From: Pseudomonas sp. LS44
Lineage (GTDB): Bacteria; Pseudomonadota; Gammaproteobacteria; Pseudomonadales; Pseudomonadaceae
Assembly: GCF_024730785.1 (NCBI RefSeq)
Contig: NZ_CP102830.1
Span: 62,001-126,000, forward strand
DNA: 64,000 bases
Reading direction: 5' to 3'
Below, piece after piece: positions 36,088-44,866 of this stretch. The position numbers and the translations under genes are program-made. Each line of letters opens with the position of its first letter. Position 1 is the stretch's first letter. The notes under the pieces were generated by a model. That model saw only the letters and a program-made list of their open reading frames with translations. It was not told the DNA's origin and did not search any database.

Positions 36088-36284
36088 GAACCTGTTTACG
36101 ATCTCCTGTCCGTTGGCCATACCGCGTTAAAAACAGGCTCGGAAAGCCGCTTGCGGCTAACGCGCTTTAGCGCGGCCCGAAGGGCGAGTGAAACGAGTAA
36201 TGCTCATTTACAGCTCGTGAACTCCGCTTCCTCGCCTGTTTTTGCCTTGTCTGGCTCTAGTCCAAAAGATCGTTTACAGGCTCT
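36087..36284. repeat. Modular nested inverted repeat, copy 3 (long form)
   Basis: Outer arms AGAACCTGTTTACGATCT (36087-36104) and AGATCGTTTACAGGCTCT (36267-36284); perfect inner stem AAAAACAGGC/GCCTGTTTTT (36129-36138 and 36234-36243). An extra internal hairpin of about 55 bases with AACGCGCTTTAGCGCGG is present, shared with copy 5. GCTCTAAG occurs at both borders (36081-36088 and 36280-36287). Confidence 0.88.
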
Positions 36285-36567
36285 AAGCCCTTGCCGATTC
36301 GCAGGGCATTGACCGGCGGCGCGGCAACCAAGAAAGCAGCAGTTGTGCCGCCCTGAAGAGGAACGGCACATGACCACGGGGTCGGGATGCTCTGAACGAT
36401 TCGGGTTCGGAGTGACCTAGGGGTACAGGGAGTACCTCCATAAAGGGCCGGGTCAGGCGCAAGTAGCGACGGCGACGGGTTTCCACCAGGGTGGGCCCGT
36501 TGCCCTCGTGCTTAACGCCAAGCCGTCCGGCACACCGGCGCTTGCGGCGATCCGCTTTGACGAGCGA
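36285..36567. other. Non-coding stretch with several stem-loops
   Basis: No credible gene in 283 bases; the only frame (minus strand, 67 codons) has no ribosome site or family resemblance. Visible hairpins: GCTCTGAAC...GGTTCGGAG (about 36390-36414), GGGGTACAGGGAGTACCTCC (36420-36439) and GGCGGC...GTTGTGCCGCC (about 36313-36346). It could hold a structured RNA, with no direct evidence. Confidence 0.3.
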
Positions 36568-37224
36568 TCAGGGCTTAAAGTGGTGAGCGTCCTTGGCCCA
36601 CACATCAAGCGCCGGCTGGATGTCCTTGAGGCTCAACTGGGTACTGTCGTTCTCTAGGGTCAGGCCGGTGCCTTTGCGTACCACTTGGGCGACCGGTTTC
36701 TGTGTAACGCCATCCAGCACCTGCATCTCCACATAGATTTCGCTGTTCTCGTCGCGCGTGCCCGCGGCGGCGCTGGCGGCTGCCACGACCAAGGCGATGG
36801 GGATCACTTCATAGGCCTTCAGGCCTTCCGGCGAGACGTTCACCGAGGTGATTGCCGAGCGCAGTACCAAGGTATTCGGCCCAGGGTTCTGGACCACTTG
36901 CAGCTCGCCGCCCAGTTCGCGTTGGAAGGCTTGCTGCAGGTAGCCGGCGATCTGGTCGAGGGTCTGTTGACTGACCTGGGCGGACGGCTGTGGGCGCGGA
37001 TAGAACTGTGGCCGCTCGACCATTACCGAGTGGTACTGGGACATGTCCAGCCCCGGCGCGGTCCAGCGCAGCACCGGCACGCCGCTGGCCGAGGTGGCCG
37101 GCTTCAACACCGAATAATCGCTCAAGAAGCCGGAATACTGCTCAGGCTTGGTGACTTTACTGGCACAGCTGCTCAGCAGCACGCAGGCCGCCAGGGCGCA
37201 GGCGCCGAACAATGGTTTGCTCAT
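36568..37224 (-). CDS. DUF3313 lipoprotein
   Basis: A 218-residue lipoprotein (lipobox CVLLSSC, lipid cysteine at about residue 20). The DUF3313 domain has PEQYSGFLSDYSVLKPA, YHSVMVERPQFYPRP, a glycine/alanine helix ALVVAAASAAAGTRDENS and VEMQVLDGVTQKPVAQVV. Outer-membrane or periplasmic location is likely; function unknown. Single gene, no operon partner visible. Confidence 0.87.
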   Translation of the reverse strand: MSKPLFGACALAACVLLSSCASKVTKPEQYSGFLSDYSVLKPATSASGVPVLRWTAPGLDMSQYHSVMVERPQFYPRPQPSAQVSQQTLDQIAGYLQQAFQRELGGELQVVQNPGPNTLVLRSAITSVNVSPEGLKAYEVIPIALVVAAASAAAGTRDENSEIYVEMQVLDGVTQKPVAQVVRKGTGLTLENDSTQLSLKDIQPALDVWAKDAHHFKP

Positions 37225-37284
37225 CCGTGAAACTCCTAATGGTGGGGTAGTGCTTGGTCGTTATTGGTTGGGTTTGGCAGTTAT

Positions 37285-37424
37285 CAGGCTGTTGAAAAAC
37301 TACTGCGCGCGGTTATACCGCGTTGAAATCAGGCTCAAAATGCTCATTTACCACTCGTAAACTGCGCTTTTTCGCCTGATTTCGCCTTGTCTAGCCTTCG
37401 CTCGCTACGTTTTTCAACGGCCTG
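37285..37424. repeat. Modular nested inverted repeat, copy 4
   Basis: Outer arms CAGGCTGTTGAAAAAC (37285-37300) and GTTTTTCAACGGCCTG (37409-37424), one mismatch; perfect inner stem GAAATCAGGC/GCCTGATTTC (37325-37334 and 37374-37383); centre TTTACCACTCGTAAA. It ends one base before the wrbA stop codon. Confidence 0.88.
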
Positions 37425-38021
37425 TTATTGCAGGCGGGTGGTGAGTTTTGCCACATGGGCGCCCTGGTACGTGGCCAGGGCCAGCTCCATGAGGCTCGGC
37501 ATGCGCGAACCATCGCTACCGGCCACCGTGGCCGCCCCATAGGGCGAGCCGCCGCGCAGCTCGCTGATGTCGCTCAGCTCCGCTGCTGAGTACGGTAGAC
37601 CGACGATCAACATGCCATGGTGCGCGAGAGTGTGCCAGAACGAGGTGATGGTGGTTTCCGAGCCGCCGCCGGTTCCGGTGCTGGTGAATACGCTGGCGAA
37701 TTTGCCGATCAATGCGCCTTTGACCCACATGCCGCCGGTCTGGTCGAGAAAGCTGCGCATCTGCCCGCACATGTTGCCGAAGCGCGTTGGCGTGCCGAAC
37801 AGGATCGCGTCGTAGTCGGCCAGCTCCTGCACAGTGGCCACCGGCGCGGCCTGATCGAGCTTGGCGCCGGCCTTGCGGGCCAGGTCCTCGGGCATGGTTT
37901 CGGCTACCCGTTTCACCGTCACCTCGACCCCTGGCACGCTGCGCGCGCCTTCGGCGACCGCCTCGGCCATGCGTTCGATATGGCCGTACATCGAGTAGTA
38001 CAGGACCAGGATTTTCTTCAT
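37425..38021 (-). CDS. wrbA: NAD(P)H:quinone oxidoreductase WrbA
   Basis: FMN flavodoxin-like quinone reductase (198 aa) that reduces quinones by two electrons and avoids semiquinone formation. It begins [20 protein letters not shown] (FMN phosphate loop), then [34 protein letters not shown] and [12 protein letters not shown]. Minus strand; an inverted-repeat element abuts its stop codon and may act as its terminator. Confidence 0.95.
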   Translation of the reverse strand: MKKILVLYYSMYGHIERMAEAVAEGARSVPGVEVTVKRVAETMPEDLARKAGAKLDQAAPVATVQELADYDAILFGTPTRFGNMCGQMRSFLDQTGGMWVKGALIGKFASVFTSTGTGGGSETTITSFWHTLAHHGMLIVGLPYSAAELSDISELRGGSPYGAATVAGSDGSRMPSLMELALATYQGAHVAKLTTRLQ

Positions 38022-38144
38022 CGTCGACTCCGCTGTTATCCGGGGGCTGGAGCCTGCAAGCCTAGACGCAGCGTGTGACGGCTGCGCGACGGCGAGGGAG
38101 CGGGCCGTTATGATCAGCGCGGCACATATTTTGGGGGAACGACG

Positions 38145-39374
38145 ATGCTTAATGGCTTGTGGCTAGGGTTTTTCCTGGTGGCCGGTGTGGCGGCGCTCAG
38201 CGCCTGGCTGGTCGACGGCGATGCGGCGGTATTCGCGCGCATAGTGGAAAGCCTGTTCGCCATGGCCAAGCTGTCGGTCGAGGTGATGGTGCTGCTGTTT
38301 GGCACGCTGACCTTGTGGCTGGGCTTTTTGCGCATCGCCGAAAAAGCCGGCTTGGTCGATGCGCTTGGCCGCGCCCTCGGCCCGCTGTTCGCCCGCTTGA
38401 TGCCCGAAGTGCCGCGCGGCCATCCGGCGCTCGGCTTCATTACGCTGAACTTCGCCGCTAACGGCCTGGGCTTGGACAACGCTGCCACGCCGATCGGTCT
38501 CAAGGCCATGCGCGCGCTGCAGGAGCTCAATCCGAGCAGCACCACGGCGAGCAACGCGCAGATCCTGTTCATCTGTCTAAACGCCTCGTCGCTGACCCTG
38601 TTGCCGGTATCGATCTTCATGTACCGCGCGCAGCAGGGCGCGGCCGATCCGACCCTGGTATTCCTGCCGATCCTGCTGGCGCATTTCTGCGCCAACCTGA
38701 CGGCGCTGCTGTCGGTGGCGGTGATGCAACGCATCCGTCTGTGGGATCCGGTGCTCCTGGCCTGGCTGCTCGGCGGCATGTTCCTGCTGGGCAGCTTCGT
38801 GGCGTTTCTGTTCACCCTGTCGGCCGTGGCCCTGGCCAGCCTGTCGTCGCTGCTCGGCAACCTCACCCTGTTTGGCGTGATCATGGCGTTTCTGCTGCTT
38901 GGCGCGCTGAAGCGGGTGAAGGTCTACGAGAGCTTCGTCGAGGGCGCCCAGGAAGGCTTCGACGTGGCCAAGAGTCTGCTGCCCTATCTGGTCGCCATGC
39001 TCTGCGCGGTCGGCGTGCTGCGCGCGTCCGGGGCGTTGGAACTGGGTCTGGACGGGATTCGCGCGCTGGTCGAGTGGGCCGGCTGGGACACGCGCTTCGT
39101 CGAGGCGCTGCCGACCGCGCTGGTCAAGCCGTTCTCCGGCAGTGCGGCGCGCGCCATGCTGATCGAGACCATGCAGACCCACGGCGTCGACAGCTTCCCG
39201 GCGCTGGTGGCGGCGACCATTCAGGGCAGCACGGAAACCACCTTCTACGTCCTCGCCGTGTACTTCGGCGCGGTCGGCATCCAGCGCGCGCGGCATGCGG
39301 TGGGCTGCGCGCTGCTCGCCGACCTGGCCGGGGTGCTGGCGGCGATCGGCGTGTGCTACTGGTTTTTTGGCTAG
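38145..39374 (+). CDS. Spore maturation protein A/B-like membrane protein (nucleoside-recognition domains)
   Basis: A 409-residue membrane protein with two nucleoside-recognition (Gate) domains, equivalent to SpmA and SpmB of Bacillus joined in one chain. The N half has [22 protein letters not shown] and [17 protein letters not shown]; the C half has [34 protein letters not shown] and [15 protein letters not shown]. These fusions are common in non-sporulating proteobacteria; the transported substrate is not known. GGGGGAACG lies before the ATG. Confidence 0.9.
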   Translation: MLNGLWLGFFLVAGVAALSAWLVDGDAAVFARIVESLFAMAKLSVEVMVLLFGTLTLWLGFLRIAEKAGLVDALGRALGPLFARLMPEVPRGHPALGFITLNFAANGLGLDNAATPIGLKAMRALQELNPSSTTASNAQILFICLNASSLTLLPVSIFMYRAQQGAADPTLVFLPILLAHFCANLTALLSVAVMQRIRLWDPVLLAWLLGGMFLLGSFVAFLFTLSAVALASLSSLLGNLTLFGVIMAFLLLGALKRVKVYESFVEGAQEGFDVAKSLLPYLVAMLCAVGVLRASGALELGLDGIRALVEWAGWDTRFVEALPTALVKPFSGSAARAMLIETMQTHGVDSFPALVAATIQGSTETTFYVLAVYFGAVGIQRARHAVGCALLADLAGVLAAIGVCYWFFG

Positions 39375-39421
39375 GCCGCGCAAGCTCGCGGCCTGCTCCT
39401 TCGCCTATTGATGGGAGCTTT

Positions 39422-39603
39422 GTAGGATGGGTCGGGCCGCGTAGGTTGAGCGCAGCGATACCCATCACCACGTCACGATGGGTATCGACGCTGCGCGTCT
39501 CAACCCATCCTACGGGCGGGCGCCTGATGCATAGGTAATCAACGTAGCCCGGATGCAATCCGGGAACCGCAGGCGTCTTTTCCCCGGATTTCATCCGGGC
39601 TAC
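39422..39603. repeat. Two REP pairs (GTAGGATGGGT and GTAGCCCGGAT families)
   Basis: First pair 39422-39513: GTAGGATGGGTCGGG...CTCAACCCATCCTAC with inner GATACCCATC/GATGGGTATC. Second pair 39544-39603: GTAGCCCGGATGCAATCCGG...CCGGATTTCATCCGGGCTAC. They fill the 256-bp gap between two convergent genes; no coding sequence. Confidence 0.8.
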
Positions 39604-39630
39604 GGCCCTCGGATTTGCAGACCGTCCTGG

Positions 39631-41184
39631 TTAACCCTGCTTCAACCCCAGGCGGCTGGCCAGGCGATGCAGGTTGGCGCGGTCGAGGCCGAGCTGGCGG
39701 GCGGCCGCCGCCCAGTTGCCCTGCTGATCCTGTAGGGCGGCCTGGATCAGCTGGCGCTGGTAGGCCTCCACCGCCGTACGCAGATCCTTTCCGGCCGGTA
39801 GCGGGCTGGCGCTCTGGGTGGCTGCAAGCGCTGCGGCTGGCGTCGTCAGATCCAGATGCTCGGCCTCGATACTGAGGATACGCGGCCGCTCGGCGTGGCC
39901 GGCCAGGGCCTTGAGCGCGGCGCGGCCGATCAGGTGTTCCAGCTCGCGCACGTTGCCCGGCCAGTCGTGTGCCAGCAGCGCGGCCTGCGCCGCCGCGCCC
40001 AAGCGCAGGCTGCGCAGGTGCAGGCGGGTACGGTTCTGTTCGAGGAAGTAGCCGGCCAGCAACAGCACATCGCGGCCGCGCTCGCGCAGCGGCGGCACCT
40101 TCAGCGGGTAGACGCTGAGGCGGTGGTAGAGGTCGGCGCGAAAGCGCCCGGCGCGCACTTCCTCGGCCAGGTCGCGGTTGCTGGCGGCGAGGATACGCAC
40201 GTCGACCCGGTGCTCGCGGTCGGAGCCGAGGCGCTGCAATTGGCCGCTCTGCAGCACGCGCAGCAGCTTGGCCTGCACCGCCAGCGGCAGCTCGCCGACT
40301 TCGTCGAGGAACAGGCTGCCGCCGTCGGCCAGCTCGAACTTGCCGCTGCGCTCGCTGTGAGCGCCGGAGAAGGCGCCGCGCACATGGCCGAACAGCTCGC
40401 TCTCCACCAGCGCCTCCGGCAGCGCCGCACAGTTGAGGCTGATCAGCGGCCGCGCGGCGCGGGGCGAACGGGCGTGCAGGGTCTGCGCCACCAGTTCCTT
40501 GCCGACCCCGGTCTCGCCGCCGATCAGCACGGTCAGGTCGCTGCCGGCGACCGTGTCGATCTCCGCCAGCAGGCGCTTGTGCGCCGCGCTCTGGCCGATC
40601 AACTCGGGGCTTTCAGCCTGCCCGGCGACCGCGCGGTAGCGCTCGGCCAGCTGGTGCTCGGCTTCGGCGCGGCGGGTCAGGCTGGTCAGCCGGCCGTTGG
40701 CCTTGACCGTGGCCGCGGCCAGGCGGGCGAAGGCTTCGAGGTTGTCCAGATCGGCCTGGGCGAAGCGCGCCGGGTCGAGGCTGTCGAGGGTCAGCAGGCC
40801 CCAGGGCTGGTCGTCGATCAGCAGCGGGCAACCCAGGCAGTCGTGCACCTCCAACTGGCCGCTGTGCGCTTCGACCAGGCCGTCGTAGGGGTCGGGCAGG
40901 CCGCTGTCGGCGGCGAAACGGGTCGGCGTCGGGCTCGCCAGCAGGGCCATGAAGCGCGGGTGTTCGGCGAGGGTGAAGCGCCGGCCGAGGGTATCGGCGC
41001 TCAGGCCGTCGACCGCCAGGGGGATCAGCTGCTCGCCATCCAAACGCAGCAGCGCGGTGGCGTCGCAGGGGATCAGGCCGCGCAAGGCACTGAGCAGGCG
41101 CCGGTAGCGTTCGCCTTCGGCCAGCTCGCGACTCAGGTCGTCGACCAGCGGGAGCAATGCCTGGAGCAGTGGATTGGTTGTCAT
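39631..41184 (-). CDS. norR: Nitric-oxide-responsive sigma-54 activator NorR (FhpR-like)
   Basis: A 517-residue enhancer-binding protein: N-terminal GAF domain (about 20-170) that senses NO at a non-haem iron, AAA+ domain with Walker [10 protein letters not shown] and the sigma-54 loop written GAFSGA rather than GAFTGA, Walker [12 protein letters not shown], and a C-terminal helix-turn-helix ([22 protein letters not shown]). Divergent from hmp, with two inverted GT-N7-AC boxes in the shared 147-bp region. Resembles FhpR of P. aeruginosa, which controls the flavohaemoglobin gene. Confidence 0.93.
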   Translation of the reverse strand: MTTNPLLQALLPLVDDLSRELAEGERYRRLLSALRGLIPCDATALLRLDGEQLIPLAVDGLSADTLGRRFTLAEHPRFMALLASPTPTRFAADSGLPDPYDGLVEAHSGQLEVHDCLGCPLLIDDQPWGLLTLDSLDPARFAQADLDNLEAFARLAAATVKANGRLTSLTRRAEAEHQLAERYRAVAGQAESPELIGQSAAHKRLLAEIDTVAGSDLTVLIGGETGVGKELVAQTLHARSPRAARPLISLNCAALPEALVESELFGHVRGAFSGAHSERSGKFELADGGSLFLDEVGELPLAVQAKLLRVLQSGQLQRLGSDREHRVDVRILAASNRDLAEEVRAGRFRADLYHRLSVYPLKVPPLRERGRDVLLLAGYFLEQNRTRLHLRSLRLGAAAQAALLAHDWPGNVRELEHLIGRAALKALAGHAERPRILSIEAEHLDLTTPAAALAATQSASPLPAGKDLRTAVEAYQRQLIQAALQDQQGNWAAAARQLGLDRANLHRLASRLGLKQG

Positions 41185-41198
41185 TAAGACTCCACGTT

Positions 41199-41235
41199 GT
41201 GGTTATGACACAGATTCGTATGTTGTCATAACTAC
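41199..41235. promoter_or_regulatory. Two inverted NorR boxes
   Basis: GTGGTTATGAC (41199-41209) and GTCATAACTAC (41225-41235) fit GT-N7-AC. Extended, GTTGTGGTTATGACA and TGTCATAACTACAAC are inverted repeats with one mismatch. They lie 42-78 bases upstream of the -24-like element at 41277. Confidence 0.8.
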
Positions 41236-41276
41236 AACCAAGTGCATAAGTTACTGATTTATATAGGGGTAAAAGT

Positions 41277-41292
41277 TGGCACGGATTCTGGA
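41277..41292 (+). promoter_or_regulatory. Probable sigma-54 promoter of hmp
   Basis: TGGCACGGATTCTGGA: a perfect -24 half (TGGCAC) with a degenerate -12 half (CTGG instead of TTGC) at the correct spacing. It lies 40 bases before the hmp ATG. Confidence 0.55.
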
Positions 41293-41331
41293 AAGGTCAA
41301 GGCAGAATTTCACCGACTGAGGATTGCCCCG

Positions 41332-42513
41332 ATGCTATCTGCCGACCATCTTGCCCTGATCAAAGCCACCGTGCCGCTGCTGGAAAGCGGTGGCGAAGCG
41401 CTGACCACGCATTTCTACCAGCTGATGCTCAGCGAGCATCCCGAGGTGCGCCCGCTGTTCAACCAAGCCCACCAGGCCAGCGGCGATCAACCGCGTGCGC
41501 TGGCCAACGGTGTGTTGATGTACGCCCGGCATATCGACCGCCTGGAGGCGCTTGGCCCGCTGGTCGGGCAAATCATCAGCAAGCATGTGTCGTTGCAGGT
41601 CCTGCCCGAGCATTACCCGATCGTCGGCAGCTGCCTGTTGCGGGCGATCCGCGAGGTGCTCGGCGCCGAGATCGCCACCGATGAGGTGATCGCCGCCTGG
41701 GCCGCTGCCTATGGGCAGCTGGCCGCGCTGCTGATCGGCGCCGAGGAAGCAGTCTACGCCGCTAACGAACAGGCTCCCGGCGGCTGGCGCGGCGGCCGGT
41801 TGTTCCGCGTGGCGCGCAAGGTGGCGGAGAGCGAGGAGATCAGCTCCTTCTACCTGCAACCGAGCGATGGCGGCGCCGTCGCCGACTACACGCCCGGCCA
41901 GTACATCGGCCTGCGCCTGCAGCTGGACGGCGAGGAGGTGCGCCGCAATTATTCGCTGTCCGCCGCGCCGAATGGCCGCGAGTACCGCATCAGCGTCAAG
42001 CGCGAGGCCGGCGGGCGGGCGTCCAACTATCTGCACGAGCGGGTCAAGGAAGGCGACGAACTGGAGCTGTTCGCCCCGGCCGGCGACTTCGTCCTGCGTG
42101 CGTCGGCCAAACCGCTGGTGCTGATCAGCGCCGGGGTCGGCATCACCCCGACGCTGGCCATGCTCGAAGCCAGCGCCGCCAGCGGCCGGCCGATCCACTT
42201 CGTGCATTGCGCGCGGCACGCCGGCGTGCAGGCCTTCGCCGAGCGGGTCGAGGAATTGAGCGCGGCGCATGCGCAGGTGCGGCGCTTCTTCTGCTACAGC
42301 GAGCCGCGCGCCGGCGATCGCGGCGATGCGCACGGCTTGCTCAGCCGCGAGCAACTGGCCGATTGGTTACCGGAGAGCCGCGATGTCGACGCCTACTTCC
42401 TCGGGCCCAAGCCGTTCATGGCCCAGGTCAAGCGCCACCTGCGCGAGCTGGGCGTGCCGGAAAGCCAGAGCCATTACGAGTTCTTCGGCCCGGCGATGGC
42501 GTTGGAGGGCTGA
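41332..42513 (+). CDS. hmp: Flavohaemoglobin (nitric oxide dioxygenase)
   Basis: Converts NO and O2 to nitrate using NAD(P)H (393 aa). Globin domain (1 to about 140) with proximal H85 in IISKHVSLQVLPEHY; FAD domain (about 150-255) with RNYSLSAAP; NAD domain (about 260-393) with LVLISAGVGITPTLAM and FLGPKPFM. The ATG at 41332 is chosen by homology (MLSADHLALI) over one 90 bases earlier that overlaps the promoter. Controlled by divergent norR. Confidence 0.96.
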   Translation: MLSADHLALIKATVPLLESGGEALTTHFYQLMLSEHPEVRPLFNQAHQASGDQPRALANGVLMYARHIDRLEALGPLVGQIISKHVSLQVLPEHYPIVGSCLLRAIREVLGAEIATDEVIAAWAAAYGQLAALLIGAEEAVYAANEQAPGGWRGGRLFRVARKVAESEEISSFYLQPSDGGAVADYTPGQYIGLRLQLDGEEVRRNYSLSAAPNGREYRISVKREAGGRASNYLHERVKEGDELELFAPAGDFVLRASAKPLVLISAGVGITPTLAMLEASAASGRPIHFVHCARHAGVQAFAERVEELSAAHAQVRRFFCYSEPRAGDRGDAHGLLSREQLADWLPESRDVDAYFLGPKPFMAQVKRHLRELGVPESQSHYEFFGPAMALEG

Positions 42514-42543
42514 TTCGGAGGCGCCTTCCCGGCAGGCACCTGG

Positions 42544-42641
42544 GTAGGATGGGTTGGGCCGCGCAGGTTGAGCGCAGCGATACCCATCGCGCCTGTTTTG
42601 GGTATCGCTGCGCTCAGGCTAGGCGCCCCCACCCAACCTAC
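42544..42641. repeat. REP pair (GTAGGATGGGTTGGG...CCAACCTAC)
   Basis: GTAGGATGGGTTGGGCCG at the left, CCCACCCAACCTAC at the right, inner GATACCCATCGCG/GGGTATCGCTGCG. Lies between hmp and the PfpI-family gene; no coding sequence in the gap. Confidence 0.75.
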
Positions 42642-42755
42642 GGCTCGGCGTGATCAGGCCGTGATCGCCGGCTGTCGCCCGTGGCGCTGGTGGCACGATC
42701 TCGGACCGAAATGCTTGTCCTATCATGACCAGACCACCGACCCGAGGAAGCCGCG

Positions 42756-43436
42756 ATGAAGATTCTCATGGTGCTGACGTCTCACGACCAGCTCGGCAAT
42801 AGCGGGCAGAAGACCGGCTTCTGGCTGGAAGAATTCGCCGCCCCTTACTACCGCTTTCTGGATGCCGGTGCCACGCTGATCCTGGCCTCGCCCAAGGGTG
42901 GCCAGCCGCCGCTCGACCCGAAGAGCGATGCCGCCGATGCGCAGACCGATGCCACCCGGCGTTTCGCCGAGGATCCTGCGGCGCAGCGGGTGCTGGCGCA
43001 GACCAGAATCCTCGCTGAGGTAAATGCGCGCGACTACGACGCGCTGTTCTATCCCGGCGGCCACGGCCCGCTGTGGGACCTCGCCGAGGACGCGGTGTCC
43101 ATCGCCCTGATCGAAGCCTTCATCGCCGCCGGCAAGCCAGTCGCAGCGGTCTGCCACGCGCCGGGCGTGCTGCGCCACGTCAAGGGCGCCGACGGTCACC
43201 CGCTGGTGCAGGCCAAGCGGGTCACCGGCTTCGCCAACAGCGAGGAAGCCGCGGTGCAGCTGACCGAGGTGGTGCCCTTCCTGGTCGAGGGCATGCTCAA
43301 GGCCAATGGTGGCCACTACAGCAAGGCGGCCGACTGGCAGGCGCACATCGAACAGGATGGCCTGCTGATCACCGGGCAGAACCCGGCCTCTTCCGCGGCT
43401 GCCGCAGATGCGCTGCTTGATCTTTTACGGGGCTGA
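42756..43436 (+). CDS. DJ-1/PfpI family protein (type 1 glutamine amidotransferase-like, Hsp31 type)
   Basis: A 226-residue protein with the nucleophile elbow C133-H134 (AVCHAPGVL), E25/E26 in KTGFWLEEFAAPYY, and YPGGHGPLWDLAEDA, the pattern of the Hsp31/YhbO group that includes glyoxalase III and protein or DNA deglycases. Substrate not predictable. GAGGAAG lies upstream of the ATG. Single gene near stress genes norR-hmp. Confidence 0.92.
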   Translation: MKILMVLTSHDQLGNSGQKTGFWLEEFAAPYYRFLDAGATLILASPKGGQPPLDPKSDAADAQTDATRRFAEDPAAQRVLAQTRILAEVNARDYDALFYPGGHGPLWDLAEDAVSIALIEAFIAAGKPVAAVCHAPGVLRHVKGADGHPLVQAKRVTGFANSEEAAVQLTEVVPFLVEGMLKANGGHYSKAADWQAHIEQDGLLITGQNPASSAAAADALLDLLRG

Positions 43437-43473
43437 TCAGACTCGACCAGCGGGTAGGATCGCACGCACCTTT

Positions 43474-43508
43474 GTAGGATGGGTATCGCTGCGCTCGATC
43501 CATCCTAC
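43474..43508. repeat. Short REP (GTAGGATGGGTATCGC...CCATCCTAC)
   Basis: A single palindrome bounded by GTAGG and CCTAC, same family as the units at 9355, 39422 and 42544. Confidence 0.7.
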
Positions 43509-43542
43509 GGCCGCAGGAAAGGGGAACTGCGGTTGGCTAGGG

Positions 43543-44562
43543 CTAGGGGGTGACTTCGAAGCGCAACACGCCGATCAGCTGGCCGTTATCGGTGATCACC
43601 CGCACCTGCCAGTTGCCGACCACTTGTTCGGGGAAATTCCGCTTGTGGGTCCAGGCGCGGTAACCGGCCTTGCGTCCGCCCTGGATATCCAGGGCGATGC
43701 GCTCTTCGTCGCCGCCCTCGCGCCGCCAGACGTGGTAAATGCGTTCCTGCAGACCGCGCGGTGCATTGATCGCCGTGTAGGCGTACAGACCGCTCTGGCG
43801 CAACTGGCTGGCACTGACCTGAGTGAGAGTTTTGCCCGGCGTGCGGTTTTGTCCGTCGACCTGAGTGGTGACCGTGGCCTCGGTCAGCCACAGGGTCGCC
43901 GGCGGCACCCAGGAACGCAGCAGGAAGCCGGCGCCACCCAGGGCCAGGGTGACGCCGATCAGCGCCAAGCCGCGCCACCAGCGCTGCACCGGAAAGGTCA
44001 CCAGCAGACTCGGGAACGACAGCAGCACGGTAATCCCCAGCGCCAGGTTGTAGCTCTGCGTGGTGGTCAGGTGAAAGATGATCGGCAGCGCCGTGAGCAT
44101 CGCCGCGAACAGCGCCAGGGTGTGCAGGGCGATGTACAGCCAGCGGCGTGGCGCCAGCCATTTGAAATACAGCGGGTCGACGATCGAGACCAGCGCGATT
44201 AGGCCTAGCAACCCGGTAAACAGCGCCTGGCCGCTGTTCCAGGTGGTGGTGATGAAGAAGAATGGCAGGACGAAGAACAGACTTTCCTGATGGATCATCT
44301 GGGTGACGTAGCGCAGCAACGGCTCGGGAATCTTGCGTCCGAAAGAGCGCGCGAACACCCGCGTCGCCAGGCCTTCGAACATCAGCCAGACCCAGCTGAG
44401 CAGAAGGATGCCGGCGATCACCGGTGCCAGGGTGGCCTGGCGATCGACCAGCACGAAACTCGCCAATCCGGAAATGAACCCGAAGGCCGCGACGATCCCC
44501 GGATAGCGCTGGATCAGCGCGATCACGCTGGCGAGGCGGGATTTCCAAACGGCGACAGTCAT
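43543..44562 (-). CDS. DUF5924/DUF2914 membrane protein
   Basis: A 339-residue protein. The N-terminal two thirds (about 1-215) are hydrophobic, with six to seven helices (DUF5924). The C-terminal soluble part (about 235-339) is a DUF2914-like domain with YAYTAINAPRGLQERIYHVW, RAWTHKRNFPEQVVGNWQVR and GVLRFEV. Known homologues are conserved in gamma-proteobacteria without assigned function. No operon partner. Confidence 0.85.
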   Translation of the reverse strand: MTVAVWKSRLASVIALIQRYPGIVAAFGFISGLASFVLVDRQATLAPVIAGILLLSWVWLMFEGLATRVFARSFGRKIPEPLLRYVTQMIHQESLFFVLPFFFITTTWNSGQALFTGLLGLIALVSIVDPLYFKWLAPRRWLYIALHTLALFAAMLTALPIIFHLTTTQSYNLALGITVLLSFPSLLVTFPVQRWWRGLALIGVTLALGGAGFLLRSWVPPATLWLTEATVTTQVDGQNRTPGKTLTQVSASQLRQSGLYAYTAINAPRGLQERIYHVWRREGGDEERIALDIQGGRKAGYRAWTHKRNFPEQVVGNWQVRVITDNGQLIGVLRFEVTP

Positions 44563-44866
44563 GGGCGGCAGTCAAGCAAGGCGGGTGCGCAGAATACTGC
44601 CCATCCCGCGGGTGGAGAAGCGCTTATGGCCGGCAGTGCGTCGCGAGAACGTGGTCGTGGCGGTGGGGGGAGCTCCTGACTGGCGCTTATCCGCACCTCG
44701 CGACTCGCATGGGCGAGGACCATGGCAGCGATGGCGATGGTTCCCACGCTCCAGCGTGGGAACGATCAAAGACCGGTGGCTGGCGTGAAGAGTTCGCCGC
44801 TTTTGTCGGCTCACCGCGCATCGCTCTGGCTAGCCTCGGGAAGGCGCCGAGCCTGCGCTCCCGGCG
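44563..44866. other. Intergenic region with one short palindrome
   Basis: 304 bases without a convincing gene. The only clear structure is GGTTCCCACGCT-CCAGCGTGGGAACG (44739-44764), a short repeat type common in Pseudomonas. It separates two minus-strand genes; no typical terminator is seen. Confidence 0.5.

Noticed and set aside
36283..36486. 67-codon minus-strand frame
   Set aside because: Begins in the repeat border, no ribosome site, arginine-rich random composition.
39856..41187. 443-codon plus-strand frame opposite norR
   Set aside because: Composition is typical of an antisense reading of a GC-rich gene; norR on the other strand has all NorR domains.
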